Assembly (NCBI GenBank): GCA_037954235.1
Contig: JBBMOA010000002.1
Coordinates: 4,332,551-4,396,550 of the forward strand
Source: Aulostomus chinensis
Lineage: Eukaryota; Chordata; Actinopteri; Syngnathiformes; Aulostomidae
Length of the DNA stretch: 64,000 bases
Reading direction: 5' to 3'
Shown: one piece after another, positions 52,901 through 62,014 of the stretch
Layout of the letters: the number at the start of each line of letters is the position of its first letter
How positions within the stretch are numbered: the first letter of the stretch is position 1
Program-made: the position numbers and the translations under genes
Notes under the pieces: generated by a model
Databases searched by the model: none
Seen by the model: only the letters and a program-made list of their open reading frames with translations
Told to the model about the DNA's origin: nothing

Positions 52901-55900
52901 GCAACCAGGGAGAAGCATCTGACCTGAGGTACATGCTGATGGGAATGAGGAAATGGAAATCAGAGTCTTGAAGGCTCAAACCCTTTGCAGCCACTGCAGG
53001 CGTCAAATTCTGCTGGAATACACTGGGTTCTTTGATGATGTGCAATGAGAGCATATTGGCAGTTCTCGCAGTCAACAATAACTTTGACCAATTGGAGCAG
53101 CTACACTGGCCATGTTAATTGAGACCATGTCTATTTTTTCCCCATTTTTGCTGTGTGTCACTGTGTATGTAATGACAGAGACTTCTAAGAACGGTGTTAC
53201 GTGATTGAAACGAAGACCTTATATCAGAGACAACATGAGGCAACAGAGCAAGGTTGCATGTTGTTTTTCCCACATTGAATGGATCAATTAAATTAATGTC
53301 TGTCATTAATCCTGTAGCGAGCCGATCAGTGGAGTAGATGCAGAGCAGCTGACCCAGTCTGTGAGGAAAACGGTGGATGTAAACAGCAGAACAGAGTCTC
53401 CTGGCACACACAGCTGGCAGCTGGCTGTGTAGCGAGAGCCATTCTAGGAGGTTAGAATGAAATGCCCCGCTGAAGTTAGGGCTAGTGTTTTGGGGAAGTT
53501 AAATGCAGACACTAAAAAACCCGATCAGGCACTGTGTGTTCCTCTGGTGCCCCAGAATAGAAGTAAGTCAGGTGTAGAGGCATCCTTGTATTGTAAATCT
53601 TGCGGTGCATTTTGGCCCAGAGAATTATTTAACAATGAACTGAAATCACAGCCACTGACCCATTATTGTTTGCATTGTTTGCATCCTCAACTTAAATATT
53701 TGCAAAGTTGATTTGTTCAAATCTGGATTTACCAGCCTGCAGCCACCTTCTTTCCCTGCCACTTTTAAAACAATATGAATCCATAAATCATAGAATATTT
53801 TAAAACTACGGGTAGGACTGTGTGTTGCTTCACTGCACTCAACAAGTGGGTTTCAAATGAAGAGAAACCGTAAGAATTGTTGTTTCTCATATCACACTGT
53901 TGCTTATTGCAGGTATAATCAGTGGACATTCCTGTTGCAAATACCAAGCAGAAGAATGAGAATGCTGCATGTTTTAGACTTCATTTCTAAAGGTTCTTCT
54001 CTTCTCCATTTGTAGGCCTGAAAGAGAGGCTTCACAACCAGTCATAGTAAGTGCACAGAACTGAACATTCTTGTACTTTTTGGGAAGTGATATCAACCAT
54101 AGTTAAGTCATGGAATATTATTACTAGGGATGAGCAAGTACACCATTATCTGTGTCTGAACAACCACCAAAATTGTCTTCATCTGTACTCAGAGGCGGTG
54201 GGACTTAACGTTGAAGTTTTTGTCATTTGCTGAATTGGTTTCAAGAAATTAGTGAGAGATTGTTCTGAAGTTGCTATAGTCATTATTTATCGGAAAGTAT
54301 TTTTTAAAAGCCTCAGATTAAGTTTTGACCAATGTCTTTGATCAGAAGACTTACTATTTACAGTATATTTGTATATTTATGTTTGTGCACTCACATGTGT
54401 AGGACAAAAAAAAGGGGGAGTGTTATTTATTTTACATTTAGTTATAATTTTTATGAATGTTTAAATGTGGACCTGGGGATGATGTGGTGCTTACAGCTTT
54501 TTTTAATAAATGCATCTGTTTTTCTATCAATCAGCAACCCGATGTGCAATGTAGCGTAGAGAGAAAAAAGCCGAGCTTCCTTCAGCCGTGTCCCAACACC
54601 GGGTCACCTGACCTGTGGCTCTCTGCCTCTTTGTTACTGTGCAAACAGAAGCAGGTCGATGGGGGAATGAATACTAAACAATGTTCAAACAACAATGAGA
54701 GAATTGATGAAGTTGTGCCTGCAGTGACCTGTCCAGGGGGAAGGCTGCTGGGATAGGCTCCACCCCCTCCACGACCCTGAACAGGAGAAGCAGTAGAAAA
54801 TGGATGGATGGTGTCTGCGTTCAGCAGGCACTGACAGGCTGGCTGCCTGTCAGAGAATGTAGTGTGACATAGACGCCCAATGGGGGGAATGCCCCCCCTC
54901 AAAAAAACACCCAAGCACAGATAACGATCCATTGTTACTCATTAGTTACTCCACTTGTCACAGCCACAATATGATGATCCTCGGCTGTAACGAGTATCCG
55001 GGCGATCTGTAATTACTGTACTGTGTTACTGTTTATTGACTTTGTTGTTGTTCCAAAACACAGATCGAAAATGAATCTGAAATGTTTTTGTTTGTGAAGT
55101 GAAACCTTTTGTTCAGTCTTTTGTCTCTTGTGTGTGTTTGTGTAACAGGAAACCGCTGCTTTGACAGGTCAGAGTGGAATGGAGGAGGCGGTGAGTCAGT
55201 TGGAAGCAGAGAGGATCCAGCTTCACAGAGACCTGCAGCGCTGCATGGATGAGATCCAACAACGAGACTACTACTTCCAGCAGCTCAACTTTAAGGTATG
55301 ACGCAGCTAAGGCTGTACACAATTCCCAAATTGCACCAAGGTTTCCAATACAGATTTTGTAAAGTGCTTATACACTGCCAGTGCCTGTCTAAAGTGTACG
55401 TTCTCTTTTGAAGTATACCACAGTAGATAGAGTGTTCGTGCTGTCTTCCAATCTATACACACTCACTGAAAAACACAAACGCATGCATGCGCGCACACGC
55501 ACACGCATTTTGTCCTCATCCTCGAATTGCACTGGTGTCCCCCACTGGAAATATTTAGAACTCCAGCGCAACATTTAGCTGAAGTACTTAAATCAAAAGG
55601 ATATGCAACACAATAATATTTTCTATCTTGAATGTATAAATGCTTTGCTGGTACTTTACAGGTTCATGATTCATATCAATATAAGTAAAAATTAATCAGT
55701 GATGTACTGATGCATTAAGATTAAGCAACCCTGATCAGAGATAACCAGTTCACAGCTGGACAGGTAACACTAATCCCATGGGTAAGTCCCTGATACGTCT
55801 GCACTGAAGGAGAATTTTGTCAAAATAAAATGCCAACAGTGAATTGAAACACTGAATAATGTGGCTGCAAGTTCTGCAACTCTCCCTCAAAATGAATGAT

Positions 55901-57835
55901 TACCATAAATTCTGGACTATAAGCCGTGACTTTTTTTCGATGCTTCATGCCCCGCGGCTTATACTCTGGTGCGTCTCATACGAGGATTTTACCTTCACCC
56001 TGGGGTGTGGCGGGCAGCGGCAGCGGGCAGTAATTCCCTATTGTTCCTGATGGTAGCTCCTAGTACCGTACTTAGGGAAATTCCTGGCCAAATGTTATGG
56101 TAATTTCTTTAAGTACTGTACTTGGAGCGTCCAGTCCATGCTACGGTGCAGTGTAAAAAGAGCATCACACGATATTTTCAGTCATTTGTACTCACCCTCA
56201 AGATGGAGAGCAGAAGAAGGAATGCTTATGATGCAGCTTTCAAGTTAAAGGCAATCAATCTGGCGGTGACAGATGGAAATAGAGCTGCAGCACGTAAGTT
56301 TGGCATAAACGGATCGATGGTGAGACGCTGGAGGCGGCAACATGACGAACTGACCCAATGCAAAAAGACTACAAAAGCTTTCAGAGGTCATAATAGCAGA
56401 TGGCCCGGACTTGAAAACGCTCTGGAAGACTGGGTCAACACGCAGAGAACGGGCGGCCGAGGTGTTTCCGCCCTGCACCGCGGCTTATTTACCGGTGCGG
56501 CTTATACGTGTACAAAGTTGATTTTTTCCCTAAAATAAGCATCTGCGGCTTACATAACGGTGCGCTCTTTCGTCCGGAATTTACGGTAGTCCTAAATTAG
56601 ATTCCAGCTCCTGGTATTTCATCTGATATACAATCCATCCATCATCCATCCATCCACCTTCTACCGCTTATCCTGTTTGGGGGGTTGGGGAGCCTATCCC
56701 AGCAGCCTTCCCCCTGGACGGGTCACCAGTCCATGGTAGGGCCAACACATAGAGACAGACAACCATTGGCTCTCCCAGCCACGCCTACGGTCAATTTAGA
56801 GTCTGGATTAACCTGGTCCCTCTTGATGTCTTTGGAGTGTGGAGGAAGCTGGAGTACCAGAGAGAACCCAGCAGGAACAGGGAGAACATGCAGACTCACA
56901 CAGAAAGACCCCGTGCTGCAGCCGGGGCTCCACCCACAACCTTCTTGCTGGGGGGCCACAGTGAGGACCACTGCTCCACCAGGCTGTTCTCGATATACAA
57001 TGTTGATTTGGAATCAAACTAATGAATGGGGTGGCATATTTCTGACTGTATGTCATATCCACCCCATGAGCGGCTCTATTTCTTACTTAACATATAAACC
57101 ACTGAAAGGAGGAAATCGGTCCTGTTTGTTTGTCGTAAGTTGCTGGAGCTTCACGTCTTCTCGTGTTCCACAGCTGCAGCAGACGATGGAGGAGAAAGAT
57201 GCAGCTGCAGCCCAGCTGAGGGCCGTGTCACAGACCCTGAGGGACACCCAGAATCGTTGCCACTGGCTGGAAAGCCAAGTCCAGGCGCAGGTAGAGGATC
57301 CTTCACATGTGCATGAGGATAATGTCATGGCTCAATTCACACTTGGAACTCAGGTGTCACCAATCTGATTTCAGTCCCTCCTGAAAGTTTCTTGAAGCAC
57401 TAAAATTTAAGAATGAGTTTGATGTCAAAATGTTTGGAATCACGTTCCGGGTCGAAAACTCAGCCGTTCCCAAAGAGTATCCAGGAGTTGTTTCAAATAC
57501 AGGGCAAGAACAGGAGGTCAGAGAATGACATACAGGATGCTGAGTGAACTGTGTGCATCACAAGTGGAATCTATGTCGTGAGAAAATGAAACATGCGGAA
57601 CACTGGAACTGGAGGACATTTACTTGGATTATTATGATGGCTTTGAAATAAAAAAGTTACACCTGCATCTAATTTTAATATGGCTAGGGGTCCGTGAGTG
57701 CTGAGGTTGCACCAGGAGCCCCCCAGGAGAGGAGCAACAACTCCATCGTATCAGACGGTGTGGATGCCAGTCAGCTTCAGGAAAGGTGAGCAGGCTTCAG
57801 CTGTGTGACTGTGCAGTTGTTTGCACAGGTCTTAG

Positions 57836-57913
<78 letters not shown>

Positions 57914-59303
57914 CCAGGCTCTTTGAGATGGAGCTGAGTCTGGCAGATGAGCGAGCCCGGAGGGAGACAGCAGAAGAGGCTCTGCGTCTTTGTGAGGACA
58001 GAGCAAAGAGGTGAGACACACATTTAATTTTTACGTTCATGCACGTACGTACTAACAAACGTGATTCATGGGGGCTGCTGTTGTTGTCCAGTGTTGGTTC
58101 CAGTGTGTCCAGAGACAGTCAGAGGGACTTTAGTATCGAGATGGAGACAGAGGAGGAGTGGGAAGCTCTTAGTCTCAACCCCAACCAGCCTCTAATAACA
58201 CAAAAGGTACGTGCCAGACCCCAACTCTGTGTTTGTGAAGTCTGGAGTGTAACAGTTCCAGCCACCACTGCCTCAGTCAGCCTGTAGTCCGACATGTAGT
58301 CAGAGTTGTCTCTTCTATCATGGTGGGGATACAAACTCTTCAGCTTATAGCAGAAATCACAGCTTTGAATTCACTGAAATGACTCTGTGTTATTTCTGAA
58401 GTCGTTAGCTAAGCAAGTGTACTTGTTATTCTACGTTGTGTTAGAGCTTTGATTTTATCTGCTATTTTTGTACGAATGTTACCATTTTGACGACAAATAC
58501 AACTTCAGCTTCAACTCTCAGTCTTTTATGTATGTTCAGATAAGATGAGCGAGGCTAAGATTGTCCAAACCAAGCCACTGTATTGGGTTTGCTTTGGATT
58601 TGTGTTGGGACATCGCACCAGTTCCTGAGACAGCGGTTTCGATATCCAGCTAAAACGAACCTGCATTACTTATGATGCAGGTTCGTTAAGTGGAACACAC
58701 ATTCCAGTTGTCTCCCTGCAAATGTGTCTTCACCCTGTCTTTTATTTGACTGCAGCAGTCACAAAAGAGCAAAACAAAACAAAACAACACATTTGTTCTC
58801 ATTGTAGTACAGGTGAAAGAGAAGAAATAGGGGTGGGTCTCTCACAAAACATGGGATGTAAGATCGCCAGTGTTGTGTCAGGTGTTCGAAGAATGGGAAC
58901 ATTAGTGTGCATGTAAAGGTCGTCAGAGTAGTCAGTGCTGTCCTACCAGCCATTTTGTTTTCATAGCGTTTGTATGTTTTGTCTCATTGTGTTTTATTCT
59001 AACTCAGTTGAATCTGGATATCCGGTGTGCATTCGTCTCAACTGCTCGGTACTCTGTTTTTAATCGGAGTTGTCAACTGTGGTCGTCAACGATCACATTG
59101 GGGGGTCTTGTAGCCCTGGTTCATTAACGGTGCTTGTGCTCCAGGTGAAAGGTGGGATGGTGATGTGCCAGCGATGGCTCAGAGGGAGGAGCCTCTACTT
59201 CTCCAGGCTGCTGACGAGCCGAGCGCGCTCTCGCTACTTCTTCCTGGCCTACTTGCTCACACTACATGTGCTTGTCCTCATGTGCCTCACTGGCGCCCTG
59301 TAG
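21217..59303 (+). CDS. golgb1: Giantin / Golgin B1, tail-anchored Golgi coiled-coil tether
   Basis: Coding exons: 21217-21261, 23590-23745, 26383-26520, 26882-26995, 28558-28713, 28836-29015, 29213-29335, 29521-29634, 29774-30083, 30589-30704, 30928-31045, 31192-31283, 31396-31546, 35768-35874, 36943-37066, 38198-38331, 38518-38565, 38975-39084, 40662-40830, 40917-41021, 41129-52579, 52843-52928, 54016-54046, 55149-55295, 57174-57290, 57688-57785, 57918-58010, 58092-58206 and a last exon 59145-59303. All join in frame, giving about 4,968 residues against about 3,260 in human giantin. Giantin is anchored in Golgi membranes by its C-terminus; its long coiled coil tethers vesicles and affects glycosylation. 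Family marks are KELQELLKEK, MDDLNSENA, YREDLNQV, SMASLQNDRDR, VAPGAPQE, three KLQAALxxRK-type motifs and the C-terminal hydrophobic anchor. Start: ATG in good context (gaagccATGc), four bases past nothing but a short leader. Least certain: exons 29774-30083 (GTTGGT donor) and 38518-38565 (possible cassette). Confidence 0.93.
21893..22285 (+). repeat. Dispersed repeat family, copy 2
   Basis: A (CCAT)n/(CCCT)n run at about 21893-21950 leads into a G-rich linker, then the common body from about 22010. Over the body it is nearly identical to copy 4 at 63555, differing at only a handful of positions. It lies in the giantin intron after the first coding exon. Confidence 0.9.
23240..23392 (+). repeat. 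Degraded fragment of the LINE/SINE-type 3' module
   Basis: Contains gctgatccgggtcggggtct and a distal segment close to the end of repeat copy 1 (cttcctgtgaggtgacggtg, then aaccactgcaccagc). The middle of the repeat is missing. Intronic. Confidence 0.55.
25303..25966 (-). mobile_element. 5'-truncated LINE (L2/CR1-like group) nested in the Tc1 element
   Basis: On the minus strand this encodes decayed reverse-transcriptase sequence: PQVEEFKYFGVLFTGKGKLD with EINRQIGAVSTVM (about 25720-25820), then further along REREVWVSLLRLLPLQPTLD (about 25330-25400). The 3' tail is the (CATC)n stretch at 25305-25325. Only the last part of the element is present, as expected from incomplete target-primed reverse transcription. 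The Tc1 sequence resumes at 25967 (cactgctgattggcattctc). Confidence 0.85.
26164..26195. repeat. (CA)n microsatellite at the truncated Tc1 end
   Basis: An acacac run of about 30 bases with one interruption marks the last recognisable Tc1 sequence. Confidence 0.9.
28098..28312. repeat. Pair of opposed dinucleotide repeats, (CA)n and (GT)n
   Basis: (CA)n at 28098-28121 and (GT)n at 28282-28312 lie 160 bases apart in one giantin intron and could base-pair in the transcript. The sequence between them is not otherwise repeated. Confidence 0.85.
30367..30430. repeat. Four tandem copies of a 16-bp unit
   Basis: The unit ttattgactgtcccat is repeated four times without change in a giantin intron. 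Confidence 0.95.
32089..32445. mobile_element. Foldback (hairpin MITE-like) element with near-perfect 128-bp arms
   Basis: The left arm 32123-32250 is the reverse complement of the right arm 32293-32420 with only two mismatches, both near the loop. The loop is 42 bases (32251-32292). Weaker inverted similarity extends outward a further 15 or so bases. The 12-mer ACTTTAATTTGC occurs as a direct repeat at 32089-32100 and 32434-32445, just outside the arms, like a target-site duplication, though 12 bases is unusual and similarity continues slightly past it. No coding capacity. The assignment as a mobile element is inference; the palindrome itself is seen directly. Confidence 0.75.
32519..32612. 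repeat. (ATCT)n(AT)n microsatellite followed by poly-T
   Basis: About nine atct units run into about 17 at units and then a T run at 32600-32613. Confidence 0.95.
37890..37994. repeat. Short (CATC)n tail and (GT)n(GA)n microsatellite
   Basis: catccatccatccattttct at 37893-37912 matches the front of the dispersed repeat family and may be a solo end. A (GT)n(GA)n run follows at 37952-37994. Confidence 0.7.
38518..38565 (+). CDS. golgb1: 48-bp acidic mini-exon of giantin, possible cassette
   Basis: Flanked by acacag and CAG/GTGTGT, it adds 16 residues, VTFDVDEDEQPYWVSQ, in frame. Both flanking junctions are phase 0, so it can be skipped without changing frame. It is acidic and aromatic, unlike the surrounding Leu/Gln/Glu coiled coil, and may interrupt the coil. 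Human giantin has no obvious match that I recall. Confidence 0.6.
41129..52579 (+). CDS. golgb1: Giant giantin exon (11,451 bp, 3,817 codons)
   Basis: A single open frame runs from an acceptor (atttgcag) at 41128 to a donor (GTAAGT) at 52580, covering about residues 871-4687. It is almost wholly predicted coiled coil, rich in Gln, Glu, Lys, Leu and Ser, poor in Pro and Gly. Three giantin KLQAALxxRK-type blocks lie at about 46734, 47280 and 48498. The segment with KELQELLKEK lies near 49960 and MDDLNSENA near 51450. The related motifs NSMVSLQSERERLVSEY, KAMAALQNDRDQLID and RSMASLQNDRDRMVDEL lie near 51285, 52075 and 52411. The first part (42239-44160) is an internal tandem duplication. The frame continues open for 210 bases past the donor. 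Confidence 0.95.
42239..44160 (+). repeat. golgb1: Internal tandem duplication in giantin, 326-codon unit
   Basis: Unit 1 (about 42239-43216) and unit 2 (about 43217-44160) align with a constant 978-base offset over their first 570 bases. For example TNECSNLNCLLREKE matches TNECANLSEALRERE, and QLQDTLALLQEQ matches QLQDTISMLQEQ; KAEEC occurs in both. Later the offset shrinks to 969 and then 948, marking small in-frame deletions in unit 2. Divergence is substantial, so the duplication is old. Confidence 0.9.
53318..53432 (+). other. Possible alternative terminal exon of giantin
   Basis: After an acceptor (taatcctgtag), the frame that would follow exon 52843-52928 is open for 37 codons to a TAG at 53430-53432 and looks coding in composition (SEPISGVDAEQLTQSVRKTV onward). 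Splicing to it instead of 54016 would give a giantin without its membrane anchor. No good donor lies before the stop. Chance remains quite possible. Confidence 0.25.
54721..54812 (-). repeat. Front fragment of the dispersed repeat, opposite orientation
   Basis: The reverse complement starts catccatccattttctactg and runs through the ggtggagcctatcccagcag and ccttccccctggacaggtca segments, then stops. Only the first 95 or so bases of the family are present. In a giantin intron. Confidence 0.8.
55901..56588 (+). mobile_element. Non-autonomous pogo-like transposon with N-terminal transposase remnant
   Basis: Terminal inverted repeats are taccataaattctggac on the left and the complement taccgtaaattccggac on the right, each starting with TA, the pogo/Tc1 target. 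An ORF from 56203 reads MESRRRNAYDAAFKLKAINL, then a helix-turn-helix with AARKFGINGSMVRRWRRQ and LEDWVNTQRTGGRGVS. This is the DNA-binding N-terminus of a pogo/Tigger-type (CENP-B-like) transposase. After about 56470 the frame runs into sub-terminal repeat (gcggcttatttaccggtgcg), so the DDE catalytic domain has been deleted. Sense orientation within a giantin intron. Confidence 0.85.
56634..56987 (+). repeat. Dispersed repeat family, copy 3
   Basis: Starts catccatcatccatccatcc, then ccttctaccgcttatcctgt, and continues through the common body. It differs from copies 2 and 4 at a few positions (ggacgggtcacc, tttggagtgtgg, cagactcacacagaa). Confidence 0.9.
57836..57910. repeat. (GT)n microsatellite abutting a giantin splice acceptor
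   Basis: About 37 uninterrupted tg units end seven bases before exon 57918-58010. Only 'tttccag' separates the repeat from the exon, so the repeat takes the place of the polypyrimidine tract. Confidence 0.97.
59145..59303 (+). CDS. golgb1: Last giantin exon: cytosolic basic segment and C-terminal membrane anchor
   Basis: Encodes the final 52 residues. A basic stretch (RWLRGRSLYFSRLLTSRARS) is followed by a hydrophobic segment, YFFLAYLLTLHVLVLMCLTG, ending AL. The length, position and the final CxTGxL pattern match the tail anchor of giantin (human ends CFTGHL), which inserts post-translationally into Golgi membrane. Stop TAG at 59301-59303. Confidence 0.95.
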   Translation: MKGGMVMCQRWLRGRSLYFSRLLTSRARSRYFFLAYLLTLHVLVLMCLTGAL

Positions 59304-59375
59304 CAAGGTGGCGCTGGCTAAGTGGGTACGCTTAAATGTACAGCTGAGGTCTGTATTTTTCTACTTATTTCGTTC

Positions 59376-59745
59376 ATGTGCACATCTTCAAGACTGTGTT
59401 CACACTACACCGGACGTATTCACAGTTCTCATGTCACGATTGTCCTGGACGATGCACCAGGACGTCAAGTGTAACTCCAAGCGGCTGTTTTGGCTGAAGT
59501 CACAACTTCTGCTCTGTAAATGTCGTCCATCAGATCAAGCCTTAAAGCATGACGCGCCCCATTCTTCCTCAGCGTTGTTCGAAAAGACGGCAGGTGGGCC
59601 TTTTAAACCTTCAGGCTTGTTGCTACCAGTTGTTTCAAACCACGTGAAGAGCTCTGTCACACTTGGCCCCCGGGCCTAGTTCCGTGCCAAAGCACGATGG
59701 CCCCTGCGTTGGCACGGTACGGACCATGAAATGTGAATGTGCTCT
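59376..59745. other. Possible MITE-like segment in the giantin 3' UTR
   Basis: Begins gtgttcacactacaccgg and ends ccatgaaatgtgaatgtgct, with loosely inverted ends. Inside, CCGTGCCAA (from about 59681) and TTGGCACGG form a 9-bp stem about 18 bases apart. Reads like a decayed hAT-type MITE, but I cannot name a family. Confidence 0.3.
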
Positions 59746-60336
59746 AAATTGAAGACAAGGAGAAAAAGCCCTTTCTGACACCAAGCCTTCGATGTAAACC
59801 TCATACTAAAGCCTAGCAAGGTGAAGAAAGCCATATCCACTCTTGAGTAAGTTCAGTTTGAGACCTGTCCTCCTTGTTGCATCCGCTCCTCCTTAGCTGT
59901 GCGCTTCACGTCCTCACGCTGGAACCAGCTGTTTGGCCTCAGCTCTTGCACATGATCTTAATGCTGAGTTAAAACTATGCACTGAAACTCTTTATGTGTA
60001 AAGAATCATCTCAAGTAGTCTCAGAAGCACTGGACCTCATCCCCCATCCCCTACCCAGCCGCTGCCCTCAGACTGAAAGATGTCAGTCATTGCCTTGGCA
60101 CTTGGACCAAGTGCTCTCATGTGTGCTCGTTGATTGATGACTTGATTGAGTTTGACTGTTCCTCGTCTCACTCTGGCCTGGTGCAGTGTGCCGTCACAGG
60201 TACACGCTGTGTGTCTTCATGTGCATCCCTCTGTAGAACGCTGTACAGTGATTCGATTGTATTTGTGTACATATACATTTCTATCCACTCTGCTTGATCT
60301 TGGATGACTGTATATTCGATAGTGTAGAGTTAAGAG

Positions 60337-60395
60337 AAGATAAACCTTTATTCGTCCCTCAGCGGGGAAATTGACAACAGGTTTTACCAAATAAG
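60337..60395. repeat. Short fragment of a common fish repeat tail
   Basis: cctttattcgtccctcagcg and ggggaaattgac match the 'tttattgatccc...gggaaattc' tail often seen in fish interspersed repeats. Family not assigned. Confidence 0.5.
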
Positions 60396-61829
60396 GTCAA
60401 TTAACGAGCCAGAAATGAGACGCCGATGAGAAGAAGAAGAAGAAGAAGGAGAAGCCCAAAGAAATGAGAGTCAAGCATTTCTTGCTGTTGAATCAATCCT
60501 GTTTACTGGTGAGTCAGTGGTTCCAGTCCTCCTGGTCTGTACATACACGCCTGATAGGTGGAGTAAATAATGAGCGCATCTATTTATGAAAAGGTGAACT
60601 ACTACTGAAGCTCAGATGACATATTTTCTCGACTGCCTCTATTTTTAAGAGTTTGTGATGTTGTCTGCCTTCTGATGACGCGAGGCTTCACTTTGTGCAA
60701 TAATGTGTTGTAAGCAAACTTTTCCAGCTCACCATCTCTACAGAAGTGTAATAAAACATTCATCCACTGACTGATCTTTATGCTCTGCTTTGGGATGCCT
60801 CTTGTTGCTGTGAATCAACTTTGGCTGCAACTCTGTTCCTGACTGGAGGTCAGATAATTGAGTGACGGAAATGTTTTAACGAAGCAGAAATAGGTTTTTA
60901 GAAGATGATGCCGTTTGTGTCAACTTTAACTCTGCTTTTGCACTTTCACTTCTTGTAGCAGACCGAGTTGAGCTGAGCTACATCATGTCCCTCATCTAGA
61001 GGTCAGAGTGTTGCTAACTCCAACACTCAAGTTTTTGCTGTTACATTTGTCTCAACTGACTGATGTTTGGTTCATCCTGTGGTGGTATGGAAGTGTTGGG
61101 AGTGTGTCAACATGCCATGGAGCTGAGGAATAAACCAAAGACTTGGAACATGATTTTGGTTTTGTTAAAATGGGTTTTAATCAGAATAAGGAAGAAACAA
61201 TAGTTCAAGAGCTGGTATCAAAGTCAAGGTGTTGGTAATTGAACCTGTACTGACAGAGCCCAACCCTGCTCACGAGTCCAGGTTCATGTTTTGCTCATTG
61301 ATTGGACATGAATTGACGTTCAAAATGTTCAAGAGATCCTCCATTACCAAGGAATATTACACTTTTTACAAAATCAGAGTTCAAACCTTGAGCGTGACTT
61401 CAGCTCCTCGCAGGTTTTAGTTTAGTGTGTTTCCCAGGGTTTACAAACATAATTTTGGTCAAAGACGCGCAAGAAAATTTCTGTTCATTCCTACAATCTA
61501 GTCTACCGCGTCACACGCTCTGCTGGCTGCTCTGCAAGCGTCAGGAGGATCGTTCCCGTGACTCCGTGTTAGTGAGAGCAGCATCCTCAGGGAGGTGCGC
61601 CCTGGGTGTTTCTAACTCAGTGTCCTCATCACTTTTGAGCCAATAACAGTGAAAGAAACCAGCCTGCTGAATCAGCAGGATTTCCTTGCTCCAACAGGTC
61701 TGAAGTGGAGACGATAGCAGTCACAGATTGGAGGTAGAGAGACCTTGGTTTTTGCCCCACAGAGGTCTGGTAGCTAATATATAATATCAATCCCAGCATG
61801 CAATGGTCCAAATCAAGACACCAACGTTA

Positions 61830-62014
61830 CGACAGGAAAGTCCATGCCCAGTCGAAAGCACCGCCAGGCCATTCAGTCTGTCCTGTTTCTTGGTGCTCCA
61901 GAGGACGTTGTTCATGAACTTCCTCATGGAGAAACTGCGTTCTCCGGAAGCAACAATAACGGGACGGATAAGCAGGACTCCTGACGCTATGGAGGCGTTT
62001 AGGAAGTGCTCCAT
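61830..62014 (-). pseudogene. Relic of a hAT-family transposase C-terminus
   Basis: On the minus strand, RPVIVASGERSFSMRKFMNN then STKKQDRLNGLAVLSTGHGL matches the hAT C-terminal dimerisation region (pattern VASGERSFSxLK...RLxGLAxLS). Upstream frames are broken by stops, so only this end is readable. No terminal repeats or target duplication identified. Confidence 0.75.

Larger units (their letters stand above)
59304..61134 (+). terminator. golgb1: Giantin 3' UTR with candidate polyadenylation signals
   Basis: AATAAA occurs at 60750-60755 and 61129-61134; the second is followed by a T/G-rich stretch (tgattttggttttgtt), typical of a cleavage downstream element. No coding region recognised. 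The two repeat-like segments below lie within it. Confidence 0.5.

Noticed and set aside
56685..57368. 227-codon open frame spanning 56685-57368
   Set aside because: The first part is repeat copy 3, the middle is intron, and only 57174-57290 is a real giantin exon.
57805..58014. Poly-Val/Cys frame upstream of the giantin exon
   Set aside because: Translation of the (GT)n tract; the exon begins at 57918.
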